Assembly: GCA_030533445.1 (NCBI GenBank)
Contig: CM060070.1
Coordinates: 34,402,501 to 34,466,500, forward strand
Length of the DNA stretch: 64,000 nt
Reading direction: 5' to 3'
Origin: Cyprinodon diabolis
Lineage: Eukaryota > Chordata > Actinopteri > Cyprinodontiformes > Cyprinodontidae
Part shown: positions 1 to 11,100 of the stretch, one piece after another
Layout of the letters: each line of letters opens with the position of its first letter
Numbering within the stretch: position 1 is the first letter of the stretch
Program-made: the position numbers and the translations under genes
The notes under the pieces: model-generated
What the model was told of the DNA's origin: nothing
Seen by the model: only the letters and a program-made list of their open reading frames with translations
Database searches by the model: none

Positions 1-85
1 TTCCTTGGATCTTCTGTTTCATGCTGGGCATTATTGTAGCTGCAGATACTTGCAGATGAACCAAATGTAGATCCTGGTTTCTAGT

Positions 86-414
86 TACCCTTAGCAAAAA
101 GTAGTATATTTGAAGTAAATTCTATTAAGAATACTTAAGTATTAGTTTAGAAAGTATACCCAACAATGTACTTTTAGTGTACTTGAAGTATTACTAAAGT
201 AATACTTCGAACTAAATTGGGACATTTTTAAGTTTACTAAAGTCTACTTTAGTAAACAATAAAGTAAACTATAGTCAAGTGTCCTTGACTATACTATTGT
301 TAAGTATATGAAATATAGTTTAGAATAAGTAAACTCTAAGTGCACTGCCTGATTTTAAGTATGAAATTAGTGCACTTTCAGTAAACTTGAATAAACTACT
401 TTTTGCTAAGGGTA
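86..414. mobile_element. Palindromic MITE with TACCCTTAGCAAAAAGTAG ends
   Basis: The two ends are inverted copies: tacccttagcaaaaagtagt on the left and actactttttgctaagggta on the right. The interior is AT-rich and itself repetitive (agtatact, tactaaag words). The TA at each end could be a duplicated target, as in Tc1/mariner-type elements. No open frame inside. Confidence 0.7.
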
Positions 415-1020
415 TTCCTCACCAATCTTGAGGAACCACTGCCACTCTTCTGGATATTTGGCGTTTAACAGATCCAAGGGCCTTCTTTTAGAACTTTTAA
501 TGAAATCTTTGGATAAATATGAGGTATGATTTCAGGCATTTTTTCAACAGGGACCTTGTCTTTGCTGGTTCCCACAGAGATTTTACTGTTGAAGAACCTG
601 GACAGCAGCTCTAGATCATATCTCTGCATGTTTAGTCAGCCCTAATAGGAACAAGCCTCTTTTTAGACTTTTTGGACTTTCTTCTTAGACGGGATGAACG
701 CTCCTTTTAGACCACATCTTATTCATGTACATCTGACACCAAAGATGTCAAACAGTCAAACAATATGGATGTTATTTTAGAAAGTACTGGAAGGTGAAAC
801 ATCTGGAAACTGGCCTTAATCTAAGGTCATGTAGCCTGGAAATATACTGCTGAAATTTTGAACATGTTTCATTGGATCAGGAAAGCAAACCCTTGCTAAG
901 GCAACATTTTTCAGAATAATAAAATCTTTATATCTGGAACCCCCTGCCCCTCCTTCCCCATCTGTTATGCCACCCTGGGCAACTGCCTACATAAGCTGGA
1001 TCAGGACCAACCGCTTCTCA

Positions 1021-1140
1021 GCCAAGCAATCTTTATTTATATTGCGTCATGACTCAGTAGATTGACCAAAGTGCTTCAAAAGCTAAAAGCAATAAACAAT
1101 AAGAACACAGTAAAACAATAAAATATGACCATGAAAAACG
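1021..1140. repeat. Dispersed repeat, copy 1
   Basis: It carries the string ttgaccaaagtgcttca, which recurs at 38514 in the same setting (tttat...ataaac...aaaac). It looks like the tail of a retroposon family. Class not determined. Confidence 0.4.
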
Positions 1141-1778
1141 CACAGATAAAGAGATCTTCCTAAGCAATTCATCAGCTCCACAGAAACGTGACTGAATCAT
1201 ATCCTATTTTGCTTCAGTTCTTTACAGGCGTTTTTTTTTAATGATGGACCCTTGGACAAGGATCGATGATCCAGTCCTGACTCTTTCGCTGCCTATTAGA
1301 TGGAGAACTGAAGCCGCTGTAGATTATAATTACACTTTTTTTCTAATGATTTGTGCTTCATCAGATTATAGGTTTAGGTGATGAGACTAAATATGCAGCA
1401 TGTTTCATTTAATTTAAAGACTTTTCAAATAGTGGAAATAAAAGTATTTTTATGTCAATAAAATATCTTAGTAAAAATACAATACAGTAGAATAATCCAA
1501 CTCAAACAGTGTGCAAAAAAAAAAAAAAAAAAAAAAAATCAACCATACAAAGAAAAAAGGAAAAGCTTTTGTAAGTTATCAGCATGGAGGTAGAACCCTT
1601 TTGATTTTGCTGGGAGCAGTGATGGTTCTAAAGTCTAACACTTGCTGGAAGGAAGGATCTGTGATAACGCTCCTTTGTGCACCTAGGATTAGTTTATGGT
1701 GTTTATATGATTTGGCTAAATCCAATTTCAAGGTGATAAATCCTGCTCAGATATGTGCCTGTATTTGTATGTCTGCAG

Positions 1779-1841
1779 GCCGAGGGCCAGCGTTGACTCT
1801 GGGAAAGACAACATTTATCAGAGGAGCCTGGACGATCTCAG
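1779..1841 (+). CDS. Penultimate coding exon of an unidentified gene
   Basis: This is a 63-nt internal exon between a good acceptor (tttgtatgtctgcag) and donor (ag|gtagga). The chosen frame takes one base from the previous codon, reads 20 codons and leaves two bases. The peptide contains SVDSGKDNIYQRSLDDL. Third codon positions are mostly G or C, unlike the AT-rich flanks, which supports this frame. It joins in phase to the exon at 3571. A second frame through the exon is also open but has no such codon bias. I do not recognise the protein. The NIY motif and acidic, polar character suggest a cytoplasmic tail, but that is inference. Earlier exons lie left of the window. Confidence 0.6.
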
Positions 1842-2115
1842 GTAGGAACTAAACTGACTCTGGTCTCATGGTAGACTCAACCAGACCCACTCCTTTTTTA
1901 ACAAAACAGCAGCAACTAGAGGAAAAGGTTAAAGACATAGATAAGTAACAGATGTTCAGAGGGGCGTTTAAACCAAGATTAATTTGGTGATTTATCAAAG
2001 AAGAGGAAGTCTGGAGAAAAGTTTAAGAGCAGGAGCATGAAGACCCAGCAGTCCAGGACTCCACCCAGTGGTTTAAAAGCTCTTTGTGGGGACCCAGTCT
2101 GCCTGTAACAAAGAA

Positions 2116-2147
<32 letters not shown>

Positions 2148-3570
2148 GAAACTTCTAAAAGTTTCCTCAATCTTTTTATCATCTACATCTAATTAGCTCA
2201 TTTATGTCCGGTAAGCTCGTTTCAAACGGATTACGAAAAATTGATTTCTGTAAGCCTTTTTGCTGTTTTATCTTTATATTTTACTGGAGGTGTATACATA
2301 TTCTATGATTTTAAAGAGCCTGATAAGAGCAACAGAGATAAGAAAGGTATCACATGTCACTCATTGAGCAAGAAGTTTAGGAAGCTGCTTTTCCAGATGT
2401 TCTGAGCATGGACTTACACTGCCGGTCCAGCAGAGGGCAAAAGTCCAATCAATGAGTTCAATGAAAAATTCTCTGCTAAATAATAATAATTTTTAAACAA
2501 AATTTTGCAAAATATAAACGATTAAAGGAATTTTAATATTAAAGGAACATGTCCCTTTATAATAAGTAACAGCTTTATAAATTAAAATACATACAATACA
2601 TTTCCATCTATAAACTTTGTTTATAGATGGAAATGATAACTGTTTCCTAAACAGTTGATAACAACTGTTTCCTAAAGTGACCAATTGAGATGCCAGAAGT
2701 ATTTCTGTATTTCTGCACACTTGCAGAAGAGCTGATGAAATGAATAGATTGGTGAACAGAAACAAAACGCTGGATTTTTTTGGTACGAATGTCAACAACA
2801 GGTCAAACAAAGAGGAGTTATTAAAGAGCATCAAGAGAGATTTAAAAAAAAAAATCAGTTTATGCCCGTAATTTATCAGATTTCAGTTTTTTAAGACCAT
2901 TTTAACTCTATATATTTTCTAAACTAAGGTTAGCCAAGTTCCCTTCATAAATTACCTGATATTAAAATACTCACCCTGTCGTTTACGTGCATTTTCTAAA
3001 AGTAACCCATCATCCAGCTCAGATGTTGACTGTTGGAAAACATTTCCAGTCAGAATGTGATCTTTTTTTTTTTTTTTTTTTGTTTATGACTTGACAGTCA
3101 TCTGCATATAACATTCTTTAATTAAAGAAACTTGACTCTAAAAGCTGTTTTTTTTTGTCAGATTCTCAAATTACTCTTTATATCTCTGTTAATTGAGAAA
3201 TCCAGCACAGTGAGGCAATCTGTATAGATTAAACAAGTAAAAATAGTAATCGATTATAAAAGTCATTATTAAAACAAATATTGATAAATATATCATTTTT
3301 GAAATGCAAAAAAATGAGGATCTTTTTATGGTTTAAACATTTTTTCAGGTTTTCTGGTTATAGATGATGATGATGATGGTGGGGAGCTTCAGGTCAGCCA
3401 CTGAAGTTTCTCAGGCTGCACAGGGAAATATACTTGATGAGGCCTTAGTATGAGCAGCTGAATCTTCTCCAAAATTCAGAAACTGCTCGATCAGTTCTAA
3501 AATCTTTTCATATAACCTGTGTGAGCTCAGAATAGTGCAGCTTCATTTATAAACTCTGTTTGTCATTCAG
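1842..3570. other. Intron of the plus-strand gene
   Basis: AT-rich, with A or T runs near 2119-2142 and 3063-3081, and a perfect hairpin at 2599-2635. Nothing else recognised. Confidence 0.5.
2599..2635. repeat. Perfect 17-bp inverted repeat with a 3-base loop
   Basis: catttccatctataaac is followed by ttt and then its exact reverse complement. A second, shorter inverted motif (aactgtttcctaaacagtt) follows at once. Confidence 0.85.
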
Positions 3571-3628
3571 TCCCAGGGAAGGCAGCAACATTTACGACGA
3601 CCCTGACGATAAATCTACGGCCATGTGA
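3571..3628 (+). CDS. Terminal coding exon of the same unidentified gene
   Basis: The exon follows a tgtcattcag acceptor, reads REGSNIYDDPDDKSTAM and stops with TGA at 3626-3628. Together with the exon at 1779 it gives two NIY tyrosine motifs 20-odd residues apart and a C-terminus -STAM. The final three residues (T-A-M) resemble a class I PDZ ligand (S/T-x-hydrophobic). A second acceptor, tcccag, lies six bases further in and is in frame, so two tails differing by two residues are possible. The gene is transcribed toward patj, so the two are convergent. I could not identify the gene from this fragment. Confidence 0.65.
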
Positions 3629-3673
3629 ACGTCCAGCAGAGATCCTGGCGGCTCGGAGCTCCAGCTTTCTTTA

Positions 3674-3679
3674 AATAAA
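3674..3679 (+). terminator. Polyadenylation signal AATAAA
   Basis: A canonical AATAAA lies about 46 bases after the TGA of the plus-strand gene. It is followed within 40 bases by GT-rich sequence (cagtgttgaatctcagtgttgt), as expected for a cleavage region. This would make a very short 3' UTR. Confidence 0.6.
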
Positions 3680-6600
3680 TCAGTGTTGAATCTCAGTGTT
3701 GTATTACGTGATCGTGTAATATCCCGGCTCTGATGTAGAGACCAGAACCTGGTAACGCAGGGAGCTCCTTAGTTTTATAGTTTTCCTTGTGTTTCCTCTC
3801 AGACTCCTCCTTTCCTGATTAATCAGTTATCTTTATAGCCTCAGCTCTCCTTGCTGATCACTGGACCCACGACCCGCTGTAAATGATTGACCTCAAGAGT
3901 CCACAGGAAACAGCCTCAGGAGAGAAAGCATCTGAAGAACTGGAGCTGAATGTGATTTATGAGGAAGTTAAATGATGGAACATGTTTGTTCTGTGTTGGA
4001 ACATTAAGAACACTGCAGAACTTCAGCTCATCTTCCTGTGACCCAGGTTCCTGGTTCAGAACAGCATGCTCATGAGCTGTAGAGCTTAAAAACAGAAACA
4101 AACAGCAACATATGCATATTTGTTAGAATGCCTAATGATGCTTTTAATTTATAACAGAAATTAATTTCTAAGATCCACATTGAGAATGTAGAGAACTCTG
4201 ATTACAGAATCCAATATGTCTGCCACTCTTTGTTAAGGAAGTTCAAACTTGTCTACACTGAAACTTATCAACCTTGTTGTCAATGTGCTGCTGGTGACTG
4301 ATCTTCTGTCAGAGGGTGTTCCACATTCAGATACAGGTGTTAGGAGACGCTCAGCAGGCCTTAGGATTCATTTAAATGACATGAGCCTATCTACAAGCTG
4401 CTAATTGACACTGATGAGAGATCAGGGTTAAAAAAGGTCCTAGTCAAAGTCCAGACCAGGCTAAACAAACCCTAGCTCATTACTTCTAAATAATTAGGCA
4501 ATGTTTTCACGGAGTAAAACTTTTTAATACAAACATCTCTTTTTAATATTTTTAGGTATTTAATTTGATCTTTCTAATAAAAGTCTGAATACTGAAGAAC
4601 TATTTTATATTAACATAATAAATGGAAACTAAAATGAACAGAAACGGCCTGTTAGAAATATTTATTGCAACTGCAACTAAAGATTACTTGATTTTTTTTA
4701 AATGACAGATTGATAATCGAGAGCTTAATCTGGAATTTAATTGATTCTAACCCAGCCTTTCTACGGCACACATCTCTACACCTGCTACCTGTCAGAACCA
4801 GACCAGTGGTCTTTCTCCTCTGCAAACTGTTTGCTTTCATACCAACTGCACTGTAGAATCCTTTTTTTCTAGAAAAACAAGATTTTGTTCCTTTGTGCAA
4901 ATGTAAAATTAGCTTAAATAAAATATTTTTGAATGGATTGTCAGTTAATAGAAAACTTGTATTTGATATTCACTTACATAAAATCACAAAATCAAACCTA
5001 CTCTGTGGTGATTCATGTTTGTTCCCAAGAAAAATTTGTCTTTATTAACGGTTCAATAATCACCATTCCATCCTTCTCACATTAAATTAAAATCATTTCC
5101 AGGAGCATTTGACAACATGACAAAGACATGTATCAAAACTGGACCCATTTAGGGTTCTGACAGGATGTGGCACAAAGCTGCAACACAAACCTCTAAAAAA
5201 TACAGATCAATTCATGTGAAATCAACAATAAATTACATTTCATCTACAAAAAATTAAGACATTGAATATGTGTACATGGCTGATGTTTGCAGACTTTTTC
5301 CCTTTAAAGACAAACACCTCATTAGCAGCTAATGCTAACAACAAGCTAGCCTAGCTCTTCAAATAAAAATAAAATCATTCAGAGTTTTCGCACGTCTTCC
5401 TGAACGTGTTAATTTACATTTAACATTTAAGAGATTCGGACGTATTAACAGTAAAATGTTTCGGTTTACAGCTTTTGAGCAGATCGGCTAATTTGCTAGC
5501 TAACAGCAGGTCACATTATACGAAATATTAAACAAGTTCATTTTAAATGTTTTGTTAAAATGAGCCTAATTACAAATCTTTATGCCATAGACGGTGTTTG
5601 AATACAGATTAAATCATGTTAAACTGCAAAACTGAACTTATTTTCAACTAAACATTTAAAGCTAACCAACCTAGTGAGCTGATGACATCAGGCTGATAGT
5701 TTTGTTAGTCTAGTTTCAATAAAGGGGATAAAACCAGCATGTTAGCTCATTTGCACACAAAACCTACATTTATGAGCAGCAGCAAACCAAACAAACGACA
5801 TAACTTCTTTTTGTTCCAGAGAAACATTTTTGTTTTACTTTAAGAGGAAAATTTTAGCAACATGTTTAAGACTTGAGATATTTTGAAGGAAAACAACCAT
5901 CAGCAGCATTAAAGCTAACATATTGAATTTTTGAAAAGAAGTTAAAGACGAACTCTTAATAACTTACAATTTCCAGAGAATAGTTTTATAAGTCTTCACT
6001 TCAATCATCTGTTTTAAGGAAGTGAGGAGGTTTAACAACTCTTCATCTTCTATTAAAGTTCTGATCAGGAAGGAGAACTTTCCACATTTTCCATGGATGC
6101 AGATTGTTTGTCGTCAGCATCAGTTTAACAGATTATTATGAAATTAATGATTCATCAACATTTTGCTGCGACCTTGAAATAATTAGTAAATAGTTTTCAG
6201 GAAAACCACCTGGATGTTTTCAGGAAAACCTCCTAGATGTTTTCAGGAAAACCTCCTGAATTTTTTTCGGGAAAACCTCCCGGATTTTTTCAGGAAAACC
6301 TCCTGGAGTTTTTCAGGAAAACCTCCCGGATTTTTTCAGGAAAACCTGAATGAATTTTTTCTTGAAAACTCACAGATTTTCCTGAAAACAATGTGTTTTA
6401 GGGAAAATATTTAGGGTATTTTGAGCAACTCCTTTTAGCAGAAGCAAAAATTTTTGAAAGTATCCTTCTGAACAAAATTATAAATAGGAAACTGATGGAA
6501 AACACCCAGATTTACAGGCATGCTACAAAAAATCTGGTTTGCAGGATCTTTTCAACAGAATGATTTTAATATGAAACACAAAAAGCCAGTTTTTTTGTTA

Positions 6601-7984
6601 TTCGAGGAACACAAAGAATGTCAATCTGTAGCTTTTATATCTAGACTAAATTTTAACCCATTCATGATAAATATCATGAGGAAGACATTGTTTCTGTTGT
6701 CAAGGCGACGGAAATACCAACAACATCCTGAGAGCTGTCTCTACGGAGACAGCGATCATTAACTCTTATAGAAAGTCTATATATGTATTAAATCTGCATG
6801 TATTAAATTAAAAAAATAATTTTATCAAAAGATGGCACATTTTTACATTGATGGAAAAAACTAGGGATGGCTCTTTCTGTGCAAAAGAAACTACAGGCTT
6901 GTGAAAAAGAAAGTGAACTGATTTAAGAGACTAAACTGGAGACTTTTAGATGGTGTTTTTAAGACAAACTGAACTTTTAAATCAAAATGATTTCTTTAGC
7001 TGTGAAAATAGACCCAAATCTTCAGACTAATCCCAGACAATTTCTGCTCAAAATGAAAAAGAAAAGCTTAGACTGCTGGTTTAAGCTACAGCGGTTTATA
7101 TTAGCAGCACCGGTGTTATGAAACAGGGACTAGTTCTGTTTGGGTCGAGTTTGAGCCAGAATCTCTGGATAAAATTCCTGCATAACAGAAACTGCAGTTT
7201 CTTTAAAACTTAAACAATGTTCTACTTTCTGAACCACAGAACCAGAATAATTTTTTTCTTGGCTTCTCTGTACTTTCTTTTTGTGACCTAGTGTGACATC
7301 ATTGTTGCCTAGTTTTGCAGCCAGGCTTCTGCTAAAGCTTCTGCATGCATCACCATGACGTGTCATCAGTTCTTAGCATGCCGTGATACCCCCCCTCCCC
7401 CTCCCTGGGAATGTTCTGGACATAAACCCTCAGTAGAAAAGTTGAACTAAGGAATTAAGCGTCCCTTTTTTCTTATTAGCATCAGAGCCGTTGGTGTTTC
7501 CTGTCTGGTGTTTAACATCTGGTGATCAGCACCGGATGAACAGCTTATTGACAGGATGACATCATCCAACCCAGATTGTTCCGTGGTTCCGGTTTACAGC
7601 TATTAGAACCGTTGGATGAGCCTCAGAGACTGGGAAGACAGAGCAGGAAGCCCAGTGGGGCTGCTATAATCAGAGTGACCACTAGGTGGCAGAACAACCA
7701 AACAATAGATTGTTGAATTTGTTGGTATCCTGAATATTTTTTGATGAGCTGTGATTCCATGAGAGATCTAGCTTTGAAAAGAGGAGAATCTCATATAAGC
7801 TTATGAGGGACTCTGCAGAAGGTGAGACACCTGTCTGAGAGATGGGCGGAGTCAGGTGGAGGTAAAGCGGGAGGACATGGCCTTCTTAGAGACAGAGGAC
7901 AACTGTGGGACCAGTAGGGGTATTTTTTGCATGTTGGGAAGCTCAGAGTAACAGGTGTCCTCCATGTGTGTCCAGGTGTGCTTG
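3680..7984. other. Region between convergent genes, including the patj 3' UTR
   Basis: No exon recognised on either strand. The part next to 7984 must include the patj 3' UTR, but I could not place its end. A degenerate tandem repeat lies at 6193-6390. The short reading frames here show no codon bias. Confidence 0.5.
6193..6390. repeat. Short tandem repeat, unit about 22 bp
   Basis: About nine copies of ttttcaggaaaacctcctgga with point changes and small length differences. Units at the right end are more divergent. Confidence 0.8.
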
Positions 7985-8131
7985 TTAGGACAGAATGTCC
8001 AGCGTGACGGATCCTTTCTGTCTCTTCAAAATGGTCACCGCCTGCTCATGAGTCACTCCCTGAAGACTCTCTCCGTTTACAGATAAGATCTGATCGCCAC
8101 GTTTCAGGCGTCCGTCCACTGCAGCAGCTCC
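7985..8131 (-). CDS. patj: patj terminal coding exon: end of PDZ-I and stop
   Basis: It reads [34 protein letters not shown] and TLDILS, then TAA (7985-7987). His at alpha-B predicts class I binding. As in mammals the protein ends at the PDZ boundary with no tail. I saw no convincing polyadenylation signal for the 3' UTR to the left. Confidence 0.97.
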   Translation of the reverse strand, partial: GAAAVDGRLKRGDQILSVNGESLQGVTHEQAVTILKRQKGSVTLDILS

Positions 8132-11100
8132 CTGAATAAAAGAAACAGCAAGATCAGGATGGGAGGATGGATGATTTCATTCAATTCAGTTCATTTATAT
8201 AGCGCCGATTCACATCACATGTCATCTTAAGGCACTTTAAAGAAGCAGCTCAACCAGATCATACAGTGTTATTGGTTTTAAGTTTTCTATCTAAGGAGAA
8301 CCATAGATGGATGGATAAACAGATAACTGATGGATGGGTGTATGGACTGGCGGTTCTGACCTTGCTAAAGACGGTTTTCACGTAGATGGGAAGGTCTCCA
8401 TGGGGACTGCCAAAGCCGCCAACGATGCTGAACCCGAGTCCCTCAGAACCTTTCTCCAGAGTGATGCTGCGGGGCCGTGGACCTCTGGGGAGAGAGTTCA
8501 GAGGTCAGGCCGAGGCCCAGGAGATTTCCAGCAGCTTCTTTGTTTATGTGTATCTGGTCTTACTCTGGGTCTACTGGGTTCTGCGGGTCGGTGCTGGCCA
8601 ACAAACTGGAGCTGCCAGTCAAACTCTCCACCTGCGAAGCGATGGCGCTGATGTTTGTGTCCGCCACCACCTGGAAAGCAGCCAGAAGCAGAACCTGCTC
8701 ATCTGACACCTGAGATCTGATGGGGTCTCCTCAGACAGTTTACTCAGATAGGTGAACCGGAACCAATTAGGAACCAAGATGAAACTTTAACTGGATAAAA
8801 TGTTGTCTTTGTGTTAAACAGCTAGACATGGGATGTACAACATCTAAACATTAAAAGAATCCCTCAGTTTTGACAGGAGAACTGAACTGACCGGTTCTTT
8901 TTTGGGCTCTAGCCACGAACTGCTGATCAGCTATATTATGCACTGATCATCACCATAGCGACGCCTAAATGAATGGTCCATGGTCCTACACACAGGTCCA
9001 TTATTGGGCTCAGACTGACAGAACCTAATCATCCTCCATTCACTGACAGGAAGATGAGCTGTTCTTTAGACCAACTGCGTTGCTTCATTAGAAGTTTGTC
9101 AGATATAATTATTTCCAATATTTTTTCCTCAAATTGTATTTTCCCAAAATATCGATGCCTTTTGACTGAAACTTTTTTCAAAGTTTAAATAGTGAATTGC
9201 TTTTTTTTTTTTTAAATTTAATTTTACAAACTTATCTTTTTCGAAATTTAGATTCATGTTCGTCGGCGAGCTCCTGGTGGTCAGGCTCTTCCTCGCGGGA
9301 CCCGGCCGGGCCCAGCCCGAAGGAGCGACGCGAGGCCATCCCCCAGTGGGCCCACCAACTGCAGGGGGAACCATGAGGGACCTGTGCATAGAGGATTGGG
9401 CGGCAGCCAGAGGCGGAGACCTCGGCGACCTGATCCGCGGGCGCTTAAACTGCCTCTGGGGACGTGGAACGTCACCTCACTGGCAGGGAAGGAGCCCGAG
9501 CTTGTGCGGGAGGTGGAGCGATACCGGCTAGAAATAGTTGGGCTCTGGAACCCAGCTCCTTGAGAGATGCTGGACTCTCTTCAACTCTGTAGTGACCCGC
9601 GGGGAGAGGTGGAGGTCGGGGGTGGGGCTGCTTGTCTCCCCCCAGCTCAGCCGTCTCGTGTTGGAGTTCACCCCGGTAGAGGAGAGGGTCACATCCCTTC
9701 GCCTTCGGGTTGAAGGGAGGACTCTGACAGTTGTTTCTGCCTATGGGCCGAACGGCAGTACAGAGTACCAGGCCTTCTTAACATCCTTGGGGAGGGTGTT
9801 AGAAAGCGCCCCTCCCTAGGATTCCATCATTCTGCTGGGAGACTTCAATGCCCACATGGGAAACGACAGTGACACCTGGAGGGGCGTGATCGGGAGGAAC
9901 GGGCTCCCAGCTCTGAACCAGAGTGGTGTCTCATTATTGGACTTCTGTGCAAGTCACGGATTGTCCATAATGAACACCATGTTCAGGCATAAGGATGTCC
10001 ATCGGTGCACCTGCCACCAGGACACCCTAGGCCGAAGGTCGAAGATCGACTTTGTGGTCGTATCTTCTGATCTTCGGCTGCATGTCTTGGACACTCGGGT
10101 GAAGAGCGGGGCGGAGCTCTCCACCGACCACCACCTGGTGATGAGCTGGATACGCTGGAAGAGGAGGAAGCCTGAAAGACTCGGCAGGCCCAAACGTGTA
10201 GTGAGGGTCTGCTGGGAACGTCTGGTAGAACCCTCGGTCAGGGACGTGTTCAACTCCCACCTCCGGGAAAGCTTCTCTCAGGTCCCGAGGGAGGTTGGAG
10301 ACATGGAGTCCGAATGGGCTGCCTCTATTGTCGATGCAGCTGCCCGTAGCTGTGGCCGTAAGGTTTGCGGTGCCTGTCGTGGTGGCAATCCCCGAACCCG
10401 GATGTGAACACCGATAGTAAGGGATGCTGTCAAGCTGAAGAAGGAGTCCTATCGAGCTTGGCTGGCTTGTGGGACTCCTGAAGCAGCAAGCAGGTACCGT
10501 GAGGCCAAGCGTGTCGCGGCCCGGGCGGTTGCAGAGGCAAAATCTCGGGCCTGGGAGGAGTTCAGAGAGGCCATGGAAAAAGACTATCGGTTGGCCTCAA
10601 AGCGATTCTGGCAAACCGTCCGGCGCCTCCGGAGGGGAAAGCAGTGCTTCGCTAACACTGTTTTCAGTGGGAGTGGGGAGCTGCTGACCTTGAAGGAGGA
10701 TATTGTTGGGCGGTGGAAGGAATACTTTGAGGATCTCCTCAACCCGACAGACACGCCTTCCGTGGGGGAAGAAGAGACGGGGTGCTTGGGGCTGGATTTG
10801 TTCATCACCCAGGCTGATCACCGAGGTGGTCAAAAAACTCCACGGTGGCAAGGTGGACAAGATCCGTCCTGAATATCTTAAATCTCTGGATATTGTCGGG
10901 TTGTCATGGTTAACACGTCTCTTCAACATCGCGTGGAGGTCGGGGACAGTCCCCCTGGATTGGCAGACTGGGGTGGTGTTTCCCCTCCATAAGAAGGGGG
11001 ATCGGAGGGTGTGTTCCAACTATCGGGGAATCACACTCCTCAGCCTCCCTGGAAAGGCCTATGCCAGGGTGCTGGAGAGGAGAGTCCGGCTGATTGTCGA

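Larger units (their letters stand above)
1..1778. other. Intron of the plus-strand gene
   Basis: No coding sequence recognised. It holds a foldback element (86-414), a dispersed repeat (about 1021-1140), and an A-run at about 1515-1538 that produces a spurious Lys-rich reading frame. Confidence 0.6.

Noticed and set aside
1511..1852. Plus-strand reading frame with a Lys run
   Set aside because: It starts in an A-run and reads through the intron and exon 1779-1841 in a frame without codon bias.
2599..2635. microRNA precursor
   Set aside because: The loop is three bases and the stem 17 bp, both too short for a canonical precursor.
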